From Planctomycetaceae bacterium (lineage in GTDB: Bacteria > Planctomycetota > Planctomycetia > Pirellulales > Pirellulaceae): a DNA stretch of 64,000 bases. Shown in pieces: positions 36,402 through 44,093 of this stretch; position 1 is the first letter of the stretch, and each line of letters opens with the position of its first letter. The stretch lies in assembly GCA_024638965.1 (NCBI GenBank), contig JAHEJI010000002.1, positions 1 to 64,000 of the forward strand. The letters run 5' to 3'. The notes beneath the pieces were generated by a model, which saw only the letters and a list, made by a program, of their open reading frames with translations, was not told the origin of the DNA and made no database searches. A program made the translations under genes and the position numbers.

Positions 36402-39323
36402 CTACTCATCCTCGGGATAGTCGAGGTTTGATCGACCGGCGCCAAAGTCAGCCAGCGCATTAACATCTCGCTTGGCTGGCGGTAGTTTTCCTTTTTTCAA
36501 ATGAACGACGATCAATGTTTGCCGGTCTGTTTGGGTTGATTCGGGGATGAACCGAGTTCCGCCAATCGACTGGTCTGAATGACCAATCAAGCGCATCTCA
36601 CCCAATTCGAGTTCAAGGTTGTCGATAACCACATCAAACATCCGTCCCACGTTGATACCTGTTTTTCCAGTCAGCGATCGCATGATTTCGTTGAATTCTC
36701 CAAAACGAAGGTTTTCCGCCCACAGAGCATCCATCGGCATTCCTGCGAAGCGTTCGCTACGGAGGAGTAATTTCTGAAAATCCGTCCACTGAGACTCAAC
36801 TTCACTGAATAAGCTTATTTTTTCGATTGACGCCGTTTCCTGAAGATTGCCGAATTCTTTCTCCCAGATTTGTTCCGCCATGCGAGTGGTGCTGACAAAC
36901 TCCGGATTCCGCAACCACATCATTTTGATTTGAGCTTCAGGAATTGGTTGGAATTGAAGACCGTCGGTGCGATCGCCGCTTTTCAGCAAGCCAATATTGG
37001 CCGCCAAATAGTCGCCCTGTTCGGTGCGACGAACAACTGCAGCGCCGGCGATGTCGATTCGCGTCAAGTTGACAACCGAGTAAATTCCATCATCGTTTTG
37101 TTCCAGGCTTACGGCGCCGTCAAGATCAACGGTGTATTCCGTATGCAGCATGCCCGTCGAGTTGGACCCGACCTGAAACCCTTTGAGTTGATTATCGCGG
37201 GATCGATCGAGTGTAACTTGGCTGATCGTTTTCTCGCGCTTAGGTCCGCCATCCAGATTCTTGGCAAACGGAAGCGATTGGGCAGACGGGTTGTCGAACT
37301 CGACATCGTATCCTGTGGAAAGCGAAGTATAGAGTGCCGAATATTCAGCCATGTGCCCCCGCGGGTAATCGGCGTGCAATTCCAGCAGACCGATTTGCGT
37401 ATTGCTGCGGACAAAGCCGATGTCCAGCGACGCCATCTTTACGACGGTGAATGCTCCTGCGATCGCAATGATGGGCGCCGCAACCCAGGCCCATTCGACT
37501 CGCCCGATCAGTTTAAAAACCAGCCAGTTCAGCGGAATTAAAACCAACAAATATGCGGCGAGCATTTTCAAGACAAAACCAGACGAAGGCGGCGAGATTC
37601 CGGCCGCCTGTTTCAGCGTTTCGCGCGCCGCTTGAGAAACTGCGCTGGCATCGTTCCAGCCTGCTGTTCCGGATTGGGGCGGCAAGGTATTCCACATCGA
37701 AGAATGCGCATCAAACCTTGCATCATCGGTGTATCCGCCGTAACGCCAGACGTTTGATTTGTCTCGAATAAGCTGTTGATTTTGTTTTCTCTTTATCAGG
37801 AATTCTTCTTCAGGCGATTTTTGGTAGTCCCCAGGAGGTCCAAATCTGCGCCAGCCTTCGATTTCCGGTTGCTCCGCCGGTCGATAGTTATGGGTATCCG
37901 GCGTACCGCCGAGATTGAGGTCGCGACTGAGGTAACGCAAAGTGCTGCCCACCAGCGGATCAAAAATACTTGTTCCGTCATCGACCCATCGAAACGTAAC
38001 CGAAGTATCCAACGTACGATCGAATTCACGAGCCGGTCTTCTCAACAAGCAGCCATTGAAGAAACTGTTAAAACTTCGCCAGTTGCGAATCTGTTGATCA
38101 TCCAGCGAAAATGCAGTCGCTACAATTCGTCCTCGGCCGACTCTCCTTTCGATCGCGAGCTCGCCCGATTGTTCAACAAAGCTGGCCTTGAGATGAGACT
38201 TGTATTTGACGCCAACCAACGGTGCGTCGGGAGAAATGATCAGTGATCTTTTTTCCGACTTGTTTTTTGCGACCGGAACCGACCAAAACTCGTTCAGCTC
38301 ATCTACATCTGCATTTGACAAATTGTAAGTGGATACAAATTCGGCCGGCAAGTATTCGTCCAAAAAGCTGCCGCGAAGCTTGTCCAAACAATCGGGGCCG
38401 CTCAAGATCAGTTGACCACCCTGATGAATCCAATCCAACAAGGCGATTTGTTGATTTTCGTCCAATTGGTCAGGCCTGAAATCGCCCCACAAAACGTAGG
38501 CAATCGTCGTCCAGTTGAGCGATTGCCTTGGCAGCGGAACCGGATACCCGGGGCGGCTGGGAACGACGAAATAGAAACTCGGAAACGGGGTGTCAACGAC
38601 GGTCTCGTTGATCAAAACGGAGTCCAGGGAAGTCATGTAATTGTATGCTTGGGAACCATTGCTCAATACGACAATGTGATACTGAAATGGCTTCATCAGG
38701 TTCGTCGGCCAGGGTTCAGCCAGCATCGTCAGTCCGGTCGTCGAATGATTTAACTCGTAATTAACGTTGGTGGTGATGGCGTCTTTATTTCTTCTCCGCG
38801 GTAGATACACCGACGCCTCCAGGCTTTTCCATTCGCCTTTGGCCAGGGACGCAGGACGAGTTGTTTGGATATAATAGTCGGTCGCAAGGATTGGAATTGG
38901 TTTCAAACTGCCCGAATCAATGCTGCTCGTTGTGAACTCGCCGCTCGCATTGAAGTTGTTTGCGATGACTTGGAAATAGGCGGTTGACCAATGTCCGAGT
39001 TTGGTGCGGTTGCGAAGTCGAGCCTCCAGGATCGCGCTTTTTCTTTTGGATTCCTTTTCAAGAGTAGATTTATTCTCCTCGTCATCCGGTTCCCCATCCT
39101 TCTGGTCTTCTTCGACTTTGGGAAAGATCGCAGGCAACAGGACCGGCATGCGATTCTCAAAATCTGGCTTCTTTTTCTCCTTCTTTTTTTTAGCTTCCTC
39201 TTTCTTCTTTTCAGCAACTGCCGAGCCGTCGTCACGGCATCCGCTGCAGCCAGTTACAAAAAGAATCGAAAACGCGAGAAGCGGAACCATAACCGCTCGC
39301 ATCAAATATCCGTTTGCGAGCAT
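36402..39323 (-). CDS. Large lipoprotein with internal membrane helices
   Basis: 973 aa from ATG 39323 (GGGAGA lies just before it; ATGs at 39341 and 39404 are also in frame). MRAVMVPLLAFSILFVTGC gives a lipobox-like signal with Cys at about residue 26. A Lys/Glu-rich linker and long beta-rich exported region follow. NQQIALLDWIHQGGQLILSGP (about 305-325) resembles the glutamine-amidotransferase-like domain of gliding/ABC-associated proteins. Two helices near 630-680 (LAAYLLVLIPLNWLVFKLIG and the next) are followed by a further beta-rich region. Co-directional with the GldA-like ATPase downstream, so possibly part of one membrane complex. Exact family not named. Confidence 0.75.
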   Translation of the reverse strand: MLANGYLMRAVMVPLLAFSILFVTGCSGCRDDGSAVAEKKKEEAKKKKEKKKPDFENRMPVLLPAIFPKVEEDQKDGEPDDEENKSTLEKESKRKSAILEARLRNRTKLGHWSTAYFQVIANNFNASGEFTTSSIDSGSLKPIPILATDYYIQTTRPASLAKGEWKSLEASVYLPRRRNKDAITTNVNYELNHSTTGLTMLAEPWPTNLMKPFQYHIVVLSNGSQAYNYMTSLDSVLINETVVDTPFPSFYFVVPSRPGYPVPLPRQSLNWTTIAYVLWGDFRPDQLDENQQIALLDWIHQGGQLILSGPDCLDKLRGSFLDEYLPAEFVSTYNLSNADVDELNEFWSVPVAKNKSEKRSLIISPDAPLVGVKYKSHLKASFVEQSGELAIERRVGRGRIVATAFSLDDQQIRNWRSFNSFFNGCLLRRPAREFDRTLDTSVTFRWVDDGTSIFDPLVGSTLRYLSRDLNLGGTPDTHNYRPAEQPEIEGWRRFGPPGDYQKSPEEEFLIKRKQNQQLIRDKSNVWRYGGYTDDARFDAHSSMWNTLPPQSGTAGWNDASAVSQAARETLKQAAGISPPSSGFVLKMLAAYLLVLIPLNWLVFKLIGRVEWAWVAAPIIAIAGAFTVVKMASLDIGFVRSNTQIGLLELHADYPRGHMAEYSALYTSLSTGYDVEFDNPSAQSLPFAKNLDGGPKREKTISQVTLDRSRDNQLKGFQVGSNSTGMLHTEYTVDLDGAVSLEQNDDGIYSVVNLTRIDIAGAAVVRRTEQGDYLAANIGLLKSGDRTDGLQFQPIPEAQIKMMWLRNPEFVSTTRMAEQIWEKEFGNLQETASIEKISLFSEVESQWTDFQKLLLRSERFAGMPMDALWAENLRFGEFNEIMRSLTGKTGINVGRMFDVVIDNLELELGEMRLIGHSDQSIGGTRFIPESTQTDRQTLIVVHLKKGKLPPAKRDVNALADFGAGRSNLDYPEDE

Positions 39324-39534
39324 TCGTTTTTGTTCTCCCATGAATCTTGCGTCTCGAACCGTTCGCCTGGTAGTTGATTCGTGTGTTCGCTTATAAGAAT
39401 ACACTATCGCGGAAACAGTTGCAGAGTACGTTTTTCAAAAACGCTATTCAACCGGTGCCGGGTTCTGCAAACGATTGCCAGAACTTTCGCCGATTAGTGA
39501 CACTTGGTGGGGAAGTCTGTCGTTATAAATCGTT

Positions 39535-40437
39535 TTACACCGCGCTGGCTCCGAAGGAGTGTTCCGTCTGATACTGCGCCGCGGCCAATGTATTACTTAG
39601 CAGCATGGTCACAGTCAGCGGGCCGACGCCCCCCGGGACAGGAGTAATTTTGGACGCAACCTCGGATGCTGCTTCAAAATCGACGTCACCAACCAGACCA
39701 TCTTCGGTTCGATTGATGCCAACATCGATCACAACAGCACCTGGCTTGATCATCTCGGCCGTAACAAAATTCGGTTTACCAATCGCGGCGATCAAGATAT
39801 CGCAGGAGGAAGCGATTTCCGCCAGGCCCTGCGTTCGACTGTGGCACAAAGTGACCGTGGCATTTGCCATTGCGGAGCCCAAAGCGCAATTTTTCTGAGC
39901 CAGCATCATGGCCATGGGTTTGCCTACGATGTCGCTACGGCCGATCACACAAACTCGTTTGCCAGTCGTTTGAACGCCGCTTCGAAATAACATCTGCACG
40001 ATTCCGTGGGGAGTACAAGGTAAATACCTCGGTCGACCCTGCGAAATCAAGCCCACATTAGTCGGGTGAAACGCATCGACGTCCTTGTCTGGATTGACGG
40101 CGTCGAGCACCAGCTGTTCATCCACTTCCGGTGGCAATGGAAGTTGAACCAGGATTCCATTGACCTCAGGATTCGTGTTCAAGCTGACTACTTTTTGTAA
40201 GACATCTTCGGTCGTCGAATCGGCCGACATGCGATGCAGCTGACTTTCGATGCCAACTCGTTTGCAGGCTCGTTCCTTGTTTCGTACGTAAACTTGACTC
40301 GCCGGATCGTCGCCTACAAGCACTGCGGCAAGGACCGGTTTGCAATTGGTTTCGTCAACAAAGTTGGCCACAAGAGTTTTTATTTCGGCTTGAATCTCTT
40401 TGGCGATCGCTTTGCCGTCAATGATCTCAGCTGACAT
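39535..40437 (-). CDS. folD: Bifunctional methylenetetrahydrofolate dehydrogenase/cyclohydrolase
   Basis: 300 aa from ATG 40437; the frame runs upstream to 40539, but that part is unlike FolD. Interconverts 5,10-methylene- and 10-formyl-tetrahydrofolate using NADP. VGDDPASQVYVRNKERAC carries the catalytic tyrosine and lysine region, GILVQLPLP near 120, VIGRSDIVGKPMAMML near 165 is the nucleotide-binding P-loop, and TPVPGGVGPLTVTMLL ends the protein. All hallmark motifs are present. Confidence 0.97.
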   Translation of the reverse strand: MSAEIIDGKAIAKEIQAEIKTLVANFVDETNCKPVLAAVLVGDDPASQVYVRNKERACKRVGIESQLHRMSADSTTEDVLQKVVSLNTNPEVNGILVQLPLPPEVDEQLVLDAVNPDKDVDAFHPTNVGLISQGRPRYLPCTPHGIVQMLFRSGVQTTGKRVCVIGRSDIVGKPMAMMLAQKNCALGSAMANATVTLCHSRTQGLAEIASSCDILIAAIGKPNFVTAEMIKPGAVVIDVGINRTEDGLVGDVDFEAASEVASKITPVPGGVGPLTVTMLLSNTLAAAQYQTEHSFGASAV

Positions 40438-40448
40438 TCTCGTTTCTT

Positions 40449-40604
40449 TCAACAATAAAAGTTTGCCCGGATAGCTCGAGGTTTGGTCCACACTCGCCGG
40501 ATTTTCGCGTGCCGCATGCGTTTGCTGCCAACAATCCAAAGCGCAGCCAAGCTCGTCGACGCAATAATTACAATCGTTAAGACTATCTTGAAAGATCGGC
40601 CCAT
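40449..40604 (-). CDS. Possible 51-aa single-span membrane protein
   Basis: A short frame read from ATG 40604 to TGA, ending 11 bases before folD's ATG. After MGRSFK comes a hydrophobic helix (IVLTIVIIASTSLAALWIVG) and then a strongly basic tail (KRMRHAKIRRVWTKPR), a positive-inside layout. No obvious Shine-Dalgarno. Could be a real small protein co-transcribed with folD or chance. Confidence 0.4.
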   Translation of the reverse strand: MGRSFKIVLTIVIIASTSLAALWIVGSKRMRHAKIRRVWTKPRAIRANFYC

Positions 40605-41028
40605 AATGTTGATGGATGCCACAAAGTTAATTTGCTCAGGATGTCAGAATGTTACCAAATCAACCGCGTAATCAAATAATGGCAAATGATTTTTCGAGCA
40701 AAGAACGGCCAATTTATTTTCAATCCATCTGATTTTTGCCTCGGTTTGAGAGTTGCTTCACTCGTCTTCGGACCGACAAGCATGTATTTCTCAATTTCTG
40801 GTGAACCATTTGAAGTCGTGATCGTCTAACCACTGAACACCCAATTTTCACACTTACATTTTGTTCAAGGGATCTAACTCGAAATGATGTTTTTGCGGCC
40901 AAGTTCGATAAATCGCATTGCTTGCGACGGCCCAATTGCCATGTTTCTCGGCAATTTTGACGGGCTATCAGTATGCAAACAGCGAATGATCACATGACGC
41001 TTGGCCGATATTATTTTGGAATCACTCC
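40605..41028. other. Gene-free stretch before the tRNA array
   Basis: About 420 bases without a credible protein gene. It contains a perfect 7-bp hairpin (AATTGCC/GGCAATT at 40934-40956) and runs into an intrinsic terminator at 41029, so it may encode an untranslated RNA; no known RNA family was recognised. Confidence 0.35.
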
Positions 41029-41059
41029 AGCCCGGTGTCACAGATGCCGGGCTTTTTTT
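41029..41059 (+). terminator. Intrinsic terminator
   Basis: Stem AGCCCGG (41029-41035) and CCGGGCT (41047-41053), 11-base loop, followed by a run of seven T. It points along the + strand, but no + strand gene is seen upstream. Confidence 0.75.
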
Positions 41060-41102
41060 GTGGACTGACCCGGCAAATAACATCGCCCAAACGGAAAAAA
41101 AC

Positions 41103-41174
41103 GGTTCGGTAGCTTAGAAGGTAGAGCACCTGGTTGAAGCCCAGGGGACGAGGGTTCGAGCACCTCCCGAACCA
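41103..41174 (+). tRNA. tRNA-Phe(GAA)
   Basis: Acceptor GGTTCGG/CCGAACC, anticodon stem CCTGG/CCAGG with loop TTGAAGC (GAA). The last T-stem pair is mismatched. Discriminator A followed by CTT; no CCA. Confidence 0.85.
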
Positions 41175-41200
41175 CTTGATTTTTTTTAATTCGACATCGC

Positions 41201-41271
41201 GTCGAGGTGCAGATGGAAGCACGCGTGGTCCGGAACCACGAGGGTGCGGGTTCGACTCCCGCGGACTCGAC
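41201..41271 (+). tRNA. Degraded tRNA-like gene, anticodon CGG (Pro) or CCG (Arg)
   Basis: Perfect anticodon stem CGTGG/CCACG with loop TCCGGAA and perfect T arm GCGGG/CCCGC. Position 33 is C instead of T, so the positional anticodon is CGG (Pro), though the string CCG would be Arg. GTCGAG pairs with CTCGAC only if two extra bases are allowed beside the T arm, so the acceptor is non-canonical. Confidence 0.45.
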
Positions 41272-41326
41272 TGAGATCTCAAATTTGAGACCTCTAACGG
41301 AAGGTGAACACACAGGTAACGTCGTT

Positions 41327-41398
41327 GGTAGTCGGGGGCTGGTTGCCCAAATCCGCCTGATAAGCGGGTTGCGTCAAGTTCGATCCTTGAGGCTACCA
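41327..41398 (+). tRNA. tRNA-Ile(GAT)
   Basis: Acceptor GGTAGTC/GGCTACC, D stem GGGC/GCCC, anticodon loop CTGATAA on stem TCCGC/GCGGG, T loop TTCGATC. Followed by CTT; no CCA. Confidence 0.9.
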
Positions 41399-41496
41399 CT
41401 TATTACCAGTTGGCAGAATACAGGAGGCAGTAAGCAGTTTTAGTTTTTTGAGTTGGCAGTCACGACTTGTTTCCTGGCGCCTGCTTCCTGGCCAAA

Positions 41497-41570
41497 GAGG
41501 TCGTGGTGTCAACGGTTAGCACAGCTGTCTTTTAAACAGCATGGTGGGGGTTCGAGTCCCTCCGGCCTCA
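41497..41570 (+). tRNA. tRNA-Lys(TTT)
   Basis: Acceptor GAGGTCG/CGGCCTC, anticodon loop CTTTTAA on stem GCTGT/ACAGC, T loop TTCGAGT. No encoded CCA. Confidence 0.92.
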
Positions 41571-41573
41571 TTT

Positions 41574-41612
41574 GTCAGTAGGCAGTAGGCAGTAGCAGAG
41601 GGCAGTAGGCAG
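41574..41612 (+). repeat. Tandem heptad GGCAGTA repeats
   Basis: Three to four imperfect copies of GGCAGTA between the Lys tRNA and the next tRNA remnant. A related GGCAG(T/A)-rich stretch lies at about 41409-41450. Confidence 0.7.
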
Positions 41613-41630
41613 CAAGATGCGGGTGTGTTG

Positions 41631-41687
41631 ACGTACGTGGTTGAATTGGCAAGCCGACTGCATGCTGAAGACTGCAAACTGGACAAC
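41631..41687 (+). pseudogene. Possible tRNA remnant (5' half only)
   Basis: GTGGTTGAATTGGCAAGCC resembles a Leu-type D arm and CTGAAGA sits in a weak stem-loop where an anticodon loop would be (GAA by position). No T arm or 3' acceptor follows before tRNA-Ile(TAT) begins. Low confidence. Confidence 0.3.
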
Positions 41688-41761
41688 TGGCGCGTAGCTC
41701 AGTGGTGATGAGCGGTTGCCTTATAAGCAACAGGTCGAAGGTTCAATTCCTTCCGCGCCAA
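41688..41761 (+). tRNA. tRNA-Ile(TAT)
   Basis: Acceptor TGGCGCG/CGCGCCA, anticodon stem GTTGC/GCAAC with loop CTTATAA (TAT), T arm GAAGG/CCTTC. This anticodon is rare in bacteria, where AUA is normally read by a lysidine-modified CAT tRNA. Confidence 0.88.
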
Positions 41762-41774
41762 TCAACAAAAAAAT

Positions 41775-41847
41775 GAGATCGAGGTGTTAGTGGCAGCATA
41801 TCTGGTTCTTACCCAGATTGGTGAGGGTTCGAGTCCCTCCGATCTCA
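41775..41847 (+). tRNA. tRNA-Lys(CTT)
   Basis: Acceptor GAGATCG/CGATCTC, anticodon stem TCTGG/CCAGA with loop TTCTTAC, T arm GAGGG/CCCTC. Followed by CTT; no CCA. Confidence 0.9.
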
Positions 41848-41876
41848 CTTGCGATTGGCAACCCATTCGCAAATTG

Positions 41877-41948
41877 GCACTGGTCGTCTAGCGGCCAAGA
41901 CACCGCTTTCGTAATGCGGCTACGTGGGTTCGAGTCCCGCCCGGTGCT
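41877..41948 (+). tRNA. tRNA-Thr(CGT)
   Basis: Acceptor GCACTGG/CCGGTGC, anticodon loop TTCGTAA on stem CCGCT/TGCGG (one T-T mismatch), T arm GTGGG/CCCGC. Discriminator T, followed by CTTTT. Confidence 0.87.
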
Positions 41949-42039
41949 CTTTTCAAATTCGGAATTCGGAGGTCGGAGATCGGAATTATTGGTCCGAGCG
42001 ATTTTCCAAATTCCCATTCCGACTTACGAATTTGAATTC

Positions 42040-42111
42040 GCCCTGCGAGTGTGATGGATTGCATGACTGTCTTCGAAACAGTCGGACGAGGTTCGATTCC
42101 TCGGCGGGGTA
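42040..42111 (+). tRNA. tRNA-Arg(TCG)
   Basis: Acceptor GCCCTGC/GCGGGGT with two wobble pairs, anticodon loop CTTCGAA on stem ACTGT/ACAGT, T arm CGAGG/CCTCG. Discriminator A then CTG. Confidence 0.86.
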
Positions 42112-42189
42112 CTGACAAGTCTCTGGCTTGTCCGAGCGAGCGAAGGGAAACCGTCGCCAATTTGATCTTTGACAATTTGGTATCCATTC

Positions 42190-42262
42190 AGCGCCCATGA
42201 TGTAGCGGTAGCCTACTGCCTTGCCATGGCGGAAGTGAGGGTTCGACTCCCTCTGGGCGCTT
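42190..42262 (+). tRNA. tRNA-Gly(GCC)
   Basis: Acceptor AGCGCCC/GGGCGCT, anticodon loop TTGCCAT on stem CTGCC/GGCGG, T arm GAGGG/CCCTC. First base A instead of the usual G. Confidence 0.88.
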
Positions 42263-42296
42263 TCAGTCCGGGATTGTGTTCTCGTTTTCTGTTCAT

Positions 42297-42365
42297 TCAG
42301 AGATTCTATGGATAGGCGACTTGCCTTTGAAGCAAGTTTCGACGGTTCGATTCCGTCTCTCTGGA
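42297..42365 (+). tRNA. tRNA-Gln(TTG)
   Basis: 69 bases. Acceptor TCAGAGA/TCTCTGG, anticodon stem ACTTGC/GCAAGT with loop CTTTGAA, T arm GACGG/CCGTC. The D arm (CTATGGATAGG) is unusually short. Discriminator A then CTT. Confidence 0.83.
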
Positions 42366-42390
42366 CTTCCAGTTCGGGGAATTTCAATTA

Positions 42391-42462
42391 GGGTCGGTAG
42401 CTCAGTGGCAGAGCGGGTGCCTGTTAAGCACCTACGCGTGGGTTCGAGTCCCACCCGTCCCT
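42391..42462 (+). tRNA. tRNA-Asn(GTT)
   Basis: Acceptor GGGTCGG/CCGTCCC with one T-T mismatch, anticodon stem GGTGC/GCACC with loop CTGTTAA, T arm GTGGG/CCCAC. Discriminator T then CTTTT. Confidence 0.88.
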
Positions 42463-42566
42463 CTTTTCAAATGCGGATTGCGGAATGTGGAATGTGGAAT
42501 GCGGGAGTTTGTCCGCCAGCTATATCGACCATCGAATTCCGACTTCCTAATTCCTTTAGAAAACAT

Positions 42567-42649
42567 GGCCAAGTGGTGCAAATGGTTGACACGCGACGCT
42601 CAGAACGTCGTGCCTTCGGGCGATGGGAGTTCGACTCTCCCCTTGGCTA
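42567..42649 (+). tRNA. tRNA-Leu(CAG), class II
   Basis: 83 bases. Acceptor GGCCAAG/CTTGGCT, anticodon stem CGACG/CGTCG with loop CTCAGAA, a normal long variable arm (TGCCTTCGGGCGAT), T arm GGGAG/CTCCC. Followed by CTT. Confidence 0.9.
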
Positions 42650-42771
42650 CTTGAGGCGGCATTTCGGTGCGCGAAATCACTGTTACACATTCTTCAATTC
42701 TGGATTGCGACTCGGAGAGGTTGTGAGTTTTTCCAAGCTGGGATGCCCGAGGTCGAGTACCGTTCAAAGTC

Positions 42772-42817
42772 CCGGCTTTAGCCGGAAGCTAAGACGTGCG
42801 ACTCCGCTTAAAGGCGG
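42772..42817. repeat. Twin palindromes in the longest tRNA spacer
   Basis: CCGGCTTTAGCCGG (42772-42785) and CCGCTTAAAGGCGG (42804-42817) lie in the 230-base spacer between tRNA-Leu(CAG) and tRNA-Gln(CTG). No tRNA or gene was identified in this spacer. Confidence 0.65.
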
Positions 42818-42880
42818 TACTACAAACGGGGCAGAAAAAATCAGGGCCTCGGAGATTCTCGTTCAACAATGAAACAACAC

Positions 42881-42951
42881 TGCGAGATCGTCCAATGGCA
42901 AGACGCGACGCTCTGAACGTCGATATGCCGGTTCGAATCCGGCTCTCGCAT
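42881..42951 (+). tRNA. tRNA-Gln(CTG)
   Basis: Acceptor TGCGAGA/TCTCGCA, anticodon stem CGACG/CGTCG with loop CTCTGAA, T arm GCCGG/CCGGC. No CCA. Confidence 0.9.
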
Positions 42952-43021
42952 TTTCTGAAAGAATAACAATTGGTTATGCAAACTCGTGAACCTGATACAC
43001 ACGATTACTTTCTCTCAGATT

Positions 43022-43105
43022 GGAAGCCAACCGGCTGGATCAGGAGCCTGTCTTGAAAACAGGTGGCGCTAATAACGTTTGTGGGTTCGAGTCCCACGGC
43101 TTCCG
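43022..43105 (+). tRNA. tRNA-Ser(TGA), class II
   Basis: 84 bases. Acceptor GGAAGCC/GGCTTCC, anticodon stem CCTGT/ACAGG with loop CTTGAAA, long variable arm, T arm GTGGG/CCCAC, discriminator G then CTTTT. Confidence 0.92.
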
Positions 43106-43116
43106 CTTTTCAAGTC

Positions 43117-43189
43117 AGTCCCGTGGCCCAGCGGCGAAGGCAACTGCCTCACAAGCAGAAGATCGACGGTTCGAGTCCGTCCGGGACTA
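43117..43189 (+). tRNA. tRNA-Val(CAC)
   Basis: Acceptor AGTCCCG/CGGGACT, anticodon stem CTGC/GCAG with loop CTCACAA, T arm GACGG/CCGTC. Starts only 11 bases after tRNA-Ser(TGA). Confidence 0.9.
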
Positions 43190-43194
43190 TCTCG

Positions 43195-43266
43195 AATGCG
43201 GAATGCGGAGTGCAGAATGCGGAATTTTGCTCGGACAATGGTTCCGACCTCCGAATTCCGAGAGAG
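43195..43266. repeat. Heptad (ATGCGGA) repeats and hairpin spacer
   Basis: GAATGCGGAATGCGG followed by GAATGCGGAATTTTGCTCGG and then CCGACCTCCGAATTCCG, which is the reverse-complement style of the GGAATTCGGAGGTCGG units seen in other spacers. Confidence 0.7.
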
Positions 43267-43339
43267 GCTCAGGTATGCCAAAGGTTGAGCAACTCGGTTT
43301 AAACCCGAGTGACTGCAGGTTCGAATCCTGCCCTGAGCA
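43267..43339 (+). tRNA. tRNA-Leu(TAA), unusual short variable loop
   Basis: 73 bases. Acceptor GCTCAGG/CCTGAGC, anticodon stem CTCGG/CCGAG with loop TTTAAAC, variable loop of only about five bases, T arm GCAGG/CCTGC. Leu tRNAs normally carry a long variable arm. Followed by CTT. Confidence 0.85.
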
Positions 43340-43501
43340 CTTGCTCTAATGCGGAATTCGGAATGCGGAACGGTTGTTCGGACTTTTGGTTGCGGAGTGA
43401 ATCGAATTTCGGATTGATTCCGGCCCAAACAAATACGGACCGCAAACAATCGGCGTGATTAATTTCGCACTCCGCATTCCGCATTCGAAAGCGAAAGACA
43501 C

Positions 43502-43576
43502 GTCCTCGCGGAGCAGCCTGGAGTGCTCGCGACCCTGTCACGGTCGAGATCGTGGGTTCAAATCCCATCGGGGACG
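43502..43576 (+). tRNA. tRNA-Asp(GTC)
   Basis: Acceptor GTCCTCG/CGGGGAC, D stem GAGC/GCTC, anticodon stem CGACC/GGTCG with loop CTGTCAC, T loop TTCAAAT. Discriminator G then CTTT. Confidence 0.92.
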
Positions 43577-43580
43577 CTTT

Positions 43581-43674
43581 ACCAAATTCAAGGTCGGAAT
43601 TCGGAGGTCGGAATTGAAGAACCTTTGTCCGAGCTATTTTCCGACCTCCGACCACCGAATTCCCAATTGGCAAA
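43581..43674. repeat. Hairpin spacer of GGTCGGA/ATTCGGA heptads
   Basis: Left arm contains GGTCGGAATTCGGAGGTCGG; right arm contains CCGACCTCCGACCACCGAAT. Core is TTTGTCCGAGCTATTTT. The same core and arms recur, in either orientation, in several other spacers of the array. Confidence 0.7.
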
Positions 43675-43747
43675 GGCTCGTTCGTCTATCGGTCAAGGAT
43701 CTCAGTCTTTCAAGCTGAAGAGATGGGTTCGATTCCCATACGAGCTA
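43675..43747 (+). tRNA. tRNA-Glu(TTC)
   Basis: Acceptor GGCTCGT/ACGAGCT, anticodon stem TCAGT/GCTGA with loop CTTTCAA, T arm ATGGG/CCCAT. Followed by CTT. Confidence 0.9.
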
Positions 43748-43820
43748 CTTGTCATCTGGAGACTTCAATCATTGTTCCTAACAGCAATTCCACGTGCGAC
43801 CTTCGAGTTGGAACGGATGG

Positions 43821-43889
43821 TGCAGACGAGCTGGGACTCGGTTGGCTTTCATAAGGCCGAATCGTTCGGTTCGATTCCGAAGTCTGCAA
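43821..43889 (+). tRNA. tRNA-Met(CAT), elongator-type or Ile2
   Basis: 69 bases. Acceptor TGCAGAC/GTCTGCA, anticodon loop TTCATAA on stem TGGCT/GGCCG, T arm TTCGG/CCGAA. It lacks the three G-C pairs of initiator tRNA. Could be a lysidine-modified Ile tRNA instead. Confidence 0.85.
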
Positions 43890-43927
43890 CTCGGCGACTC
43901 TTACAGGAATCGCTGTTTTTTGATTTG

Positions 43928-43997
43928 TGCGGATGGGCCAGTGCTCAACCAAGCCTCATAAGCTTGGACTGCCGTGGTGCGACACCCGGATCCGCAA
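43928..43997 (+). tRNA. tRNA-Met(CAT), divergent T arm
   Basis: 70 bases. Acceptor TGCGGAT/ATCCGCA, anticodon stem CCAAGC/GCTTGG with loop CTCATAA. The T region (CGTGG TGCGACA CCCGG) has two mismatches and lacks the TTCGA loop. Confidence 0.75.
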
Positions 43998-44093
43998 TTC
44001 TTCCAAGTTGGAGGTCGGGGGGAGTTCGGAAAATTGCTGGGACATCAGTTTATTCAATTCCGAATTCCGATTTCCCACCTCTGAATTCGAGAC

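Noticed and set aside
36870-37541. 223-aa + strand open frame
   Set aside because: Fully antisense to the large lipoprotein with no recognisable domain.
42112-42189. Possible further tRNA between Arg(TCG) and Gly(GCC)
   Set aside because: No acceptor pairing, T loop or anticodon stem could be drawn.
41986-42387. 133-aa minus-strand open frame in the tRNA array
   Set aside because: It lies opposite four tRNAs; not a protein gene.
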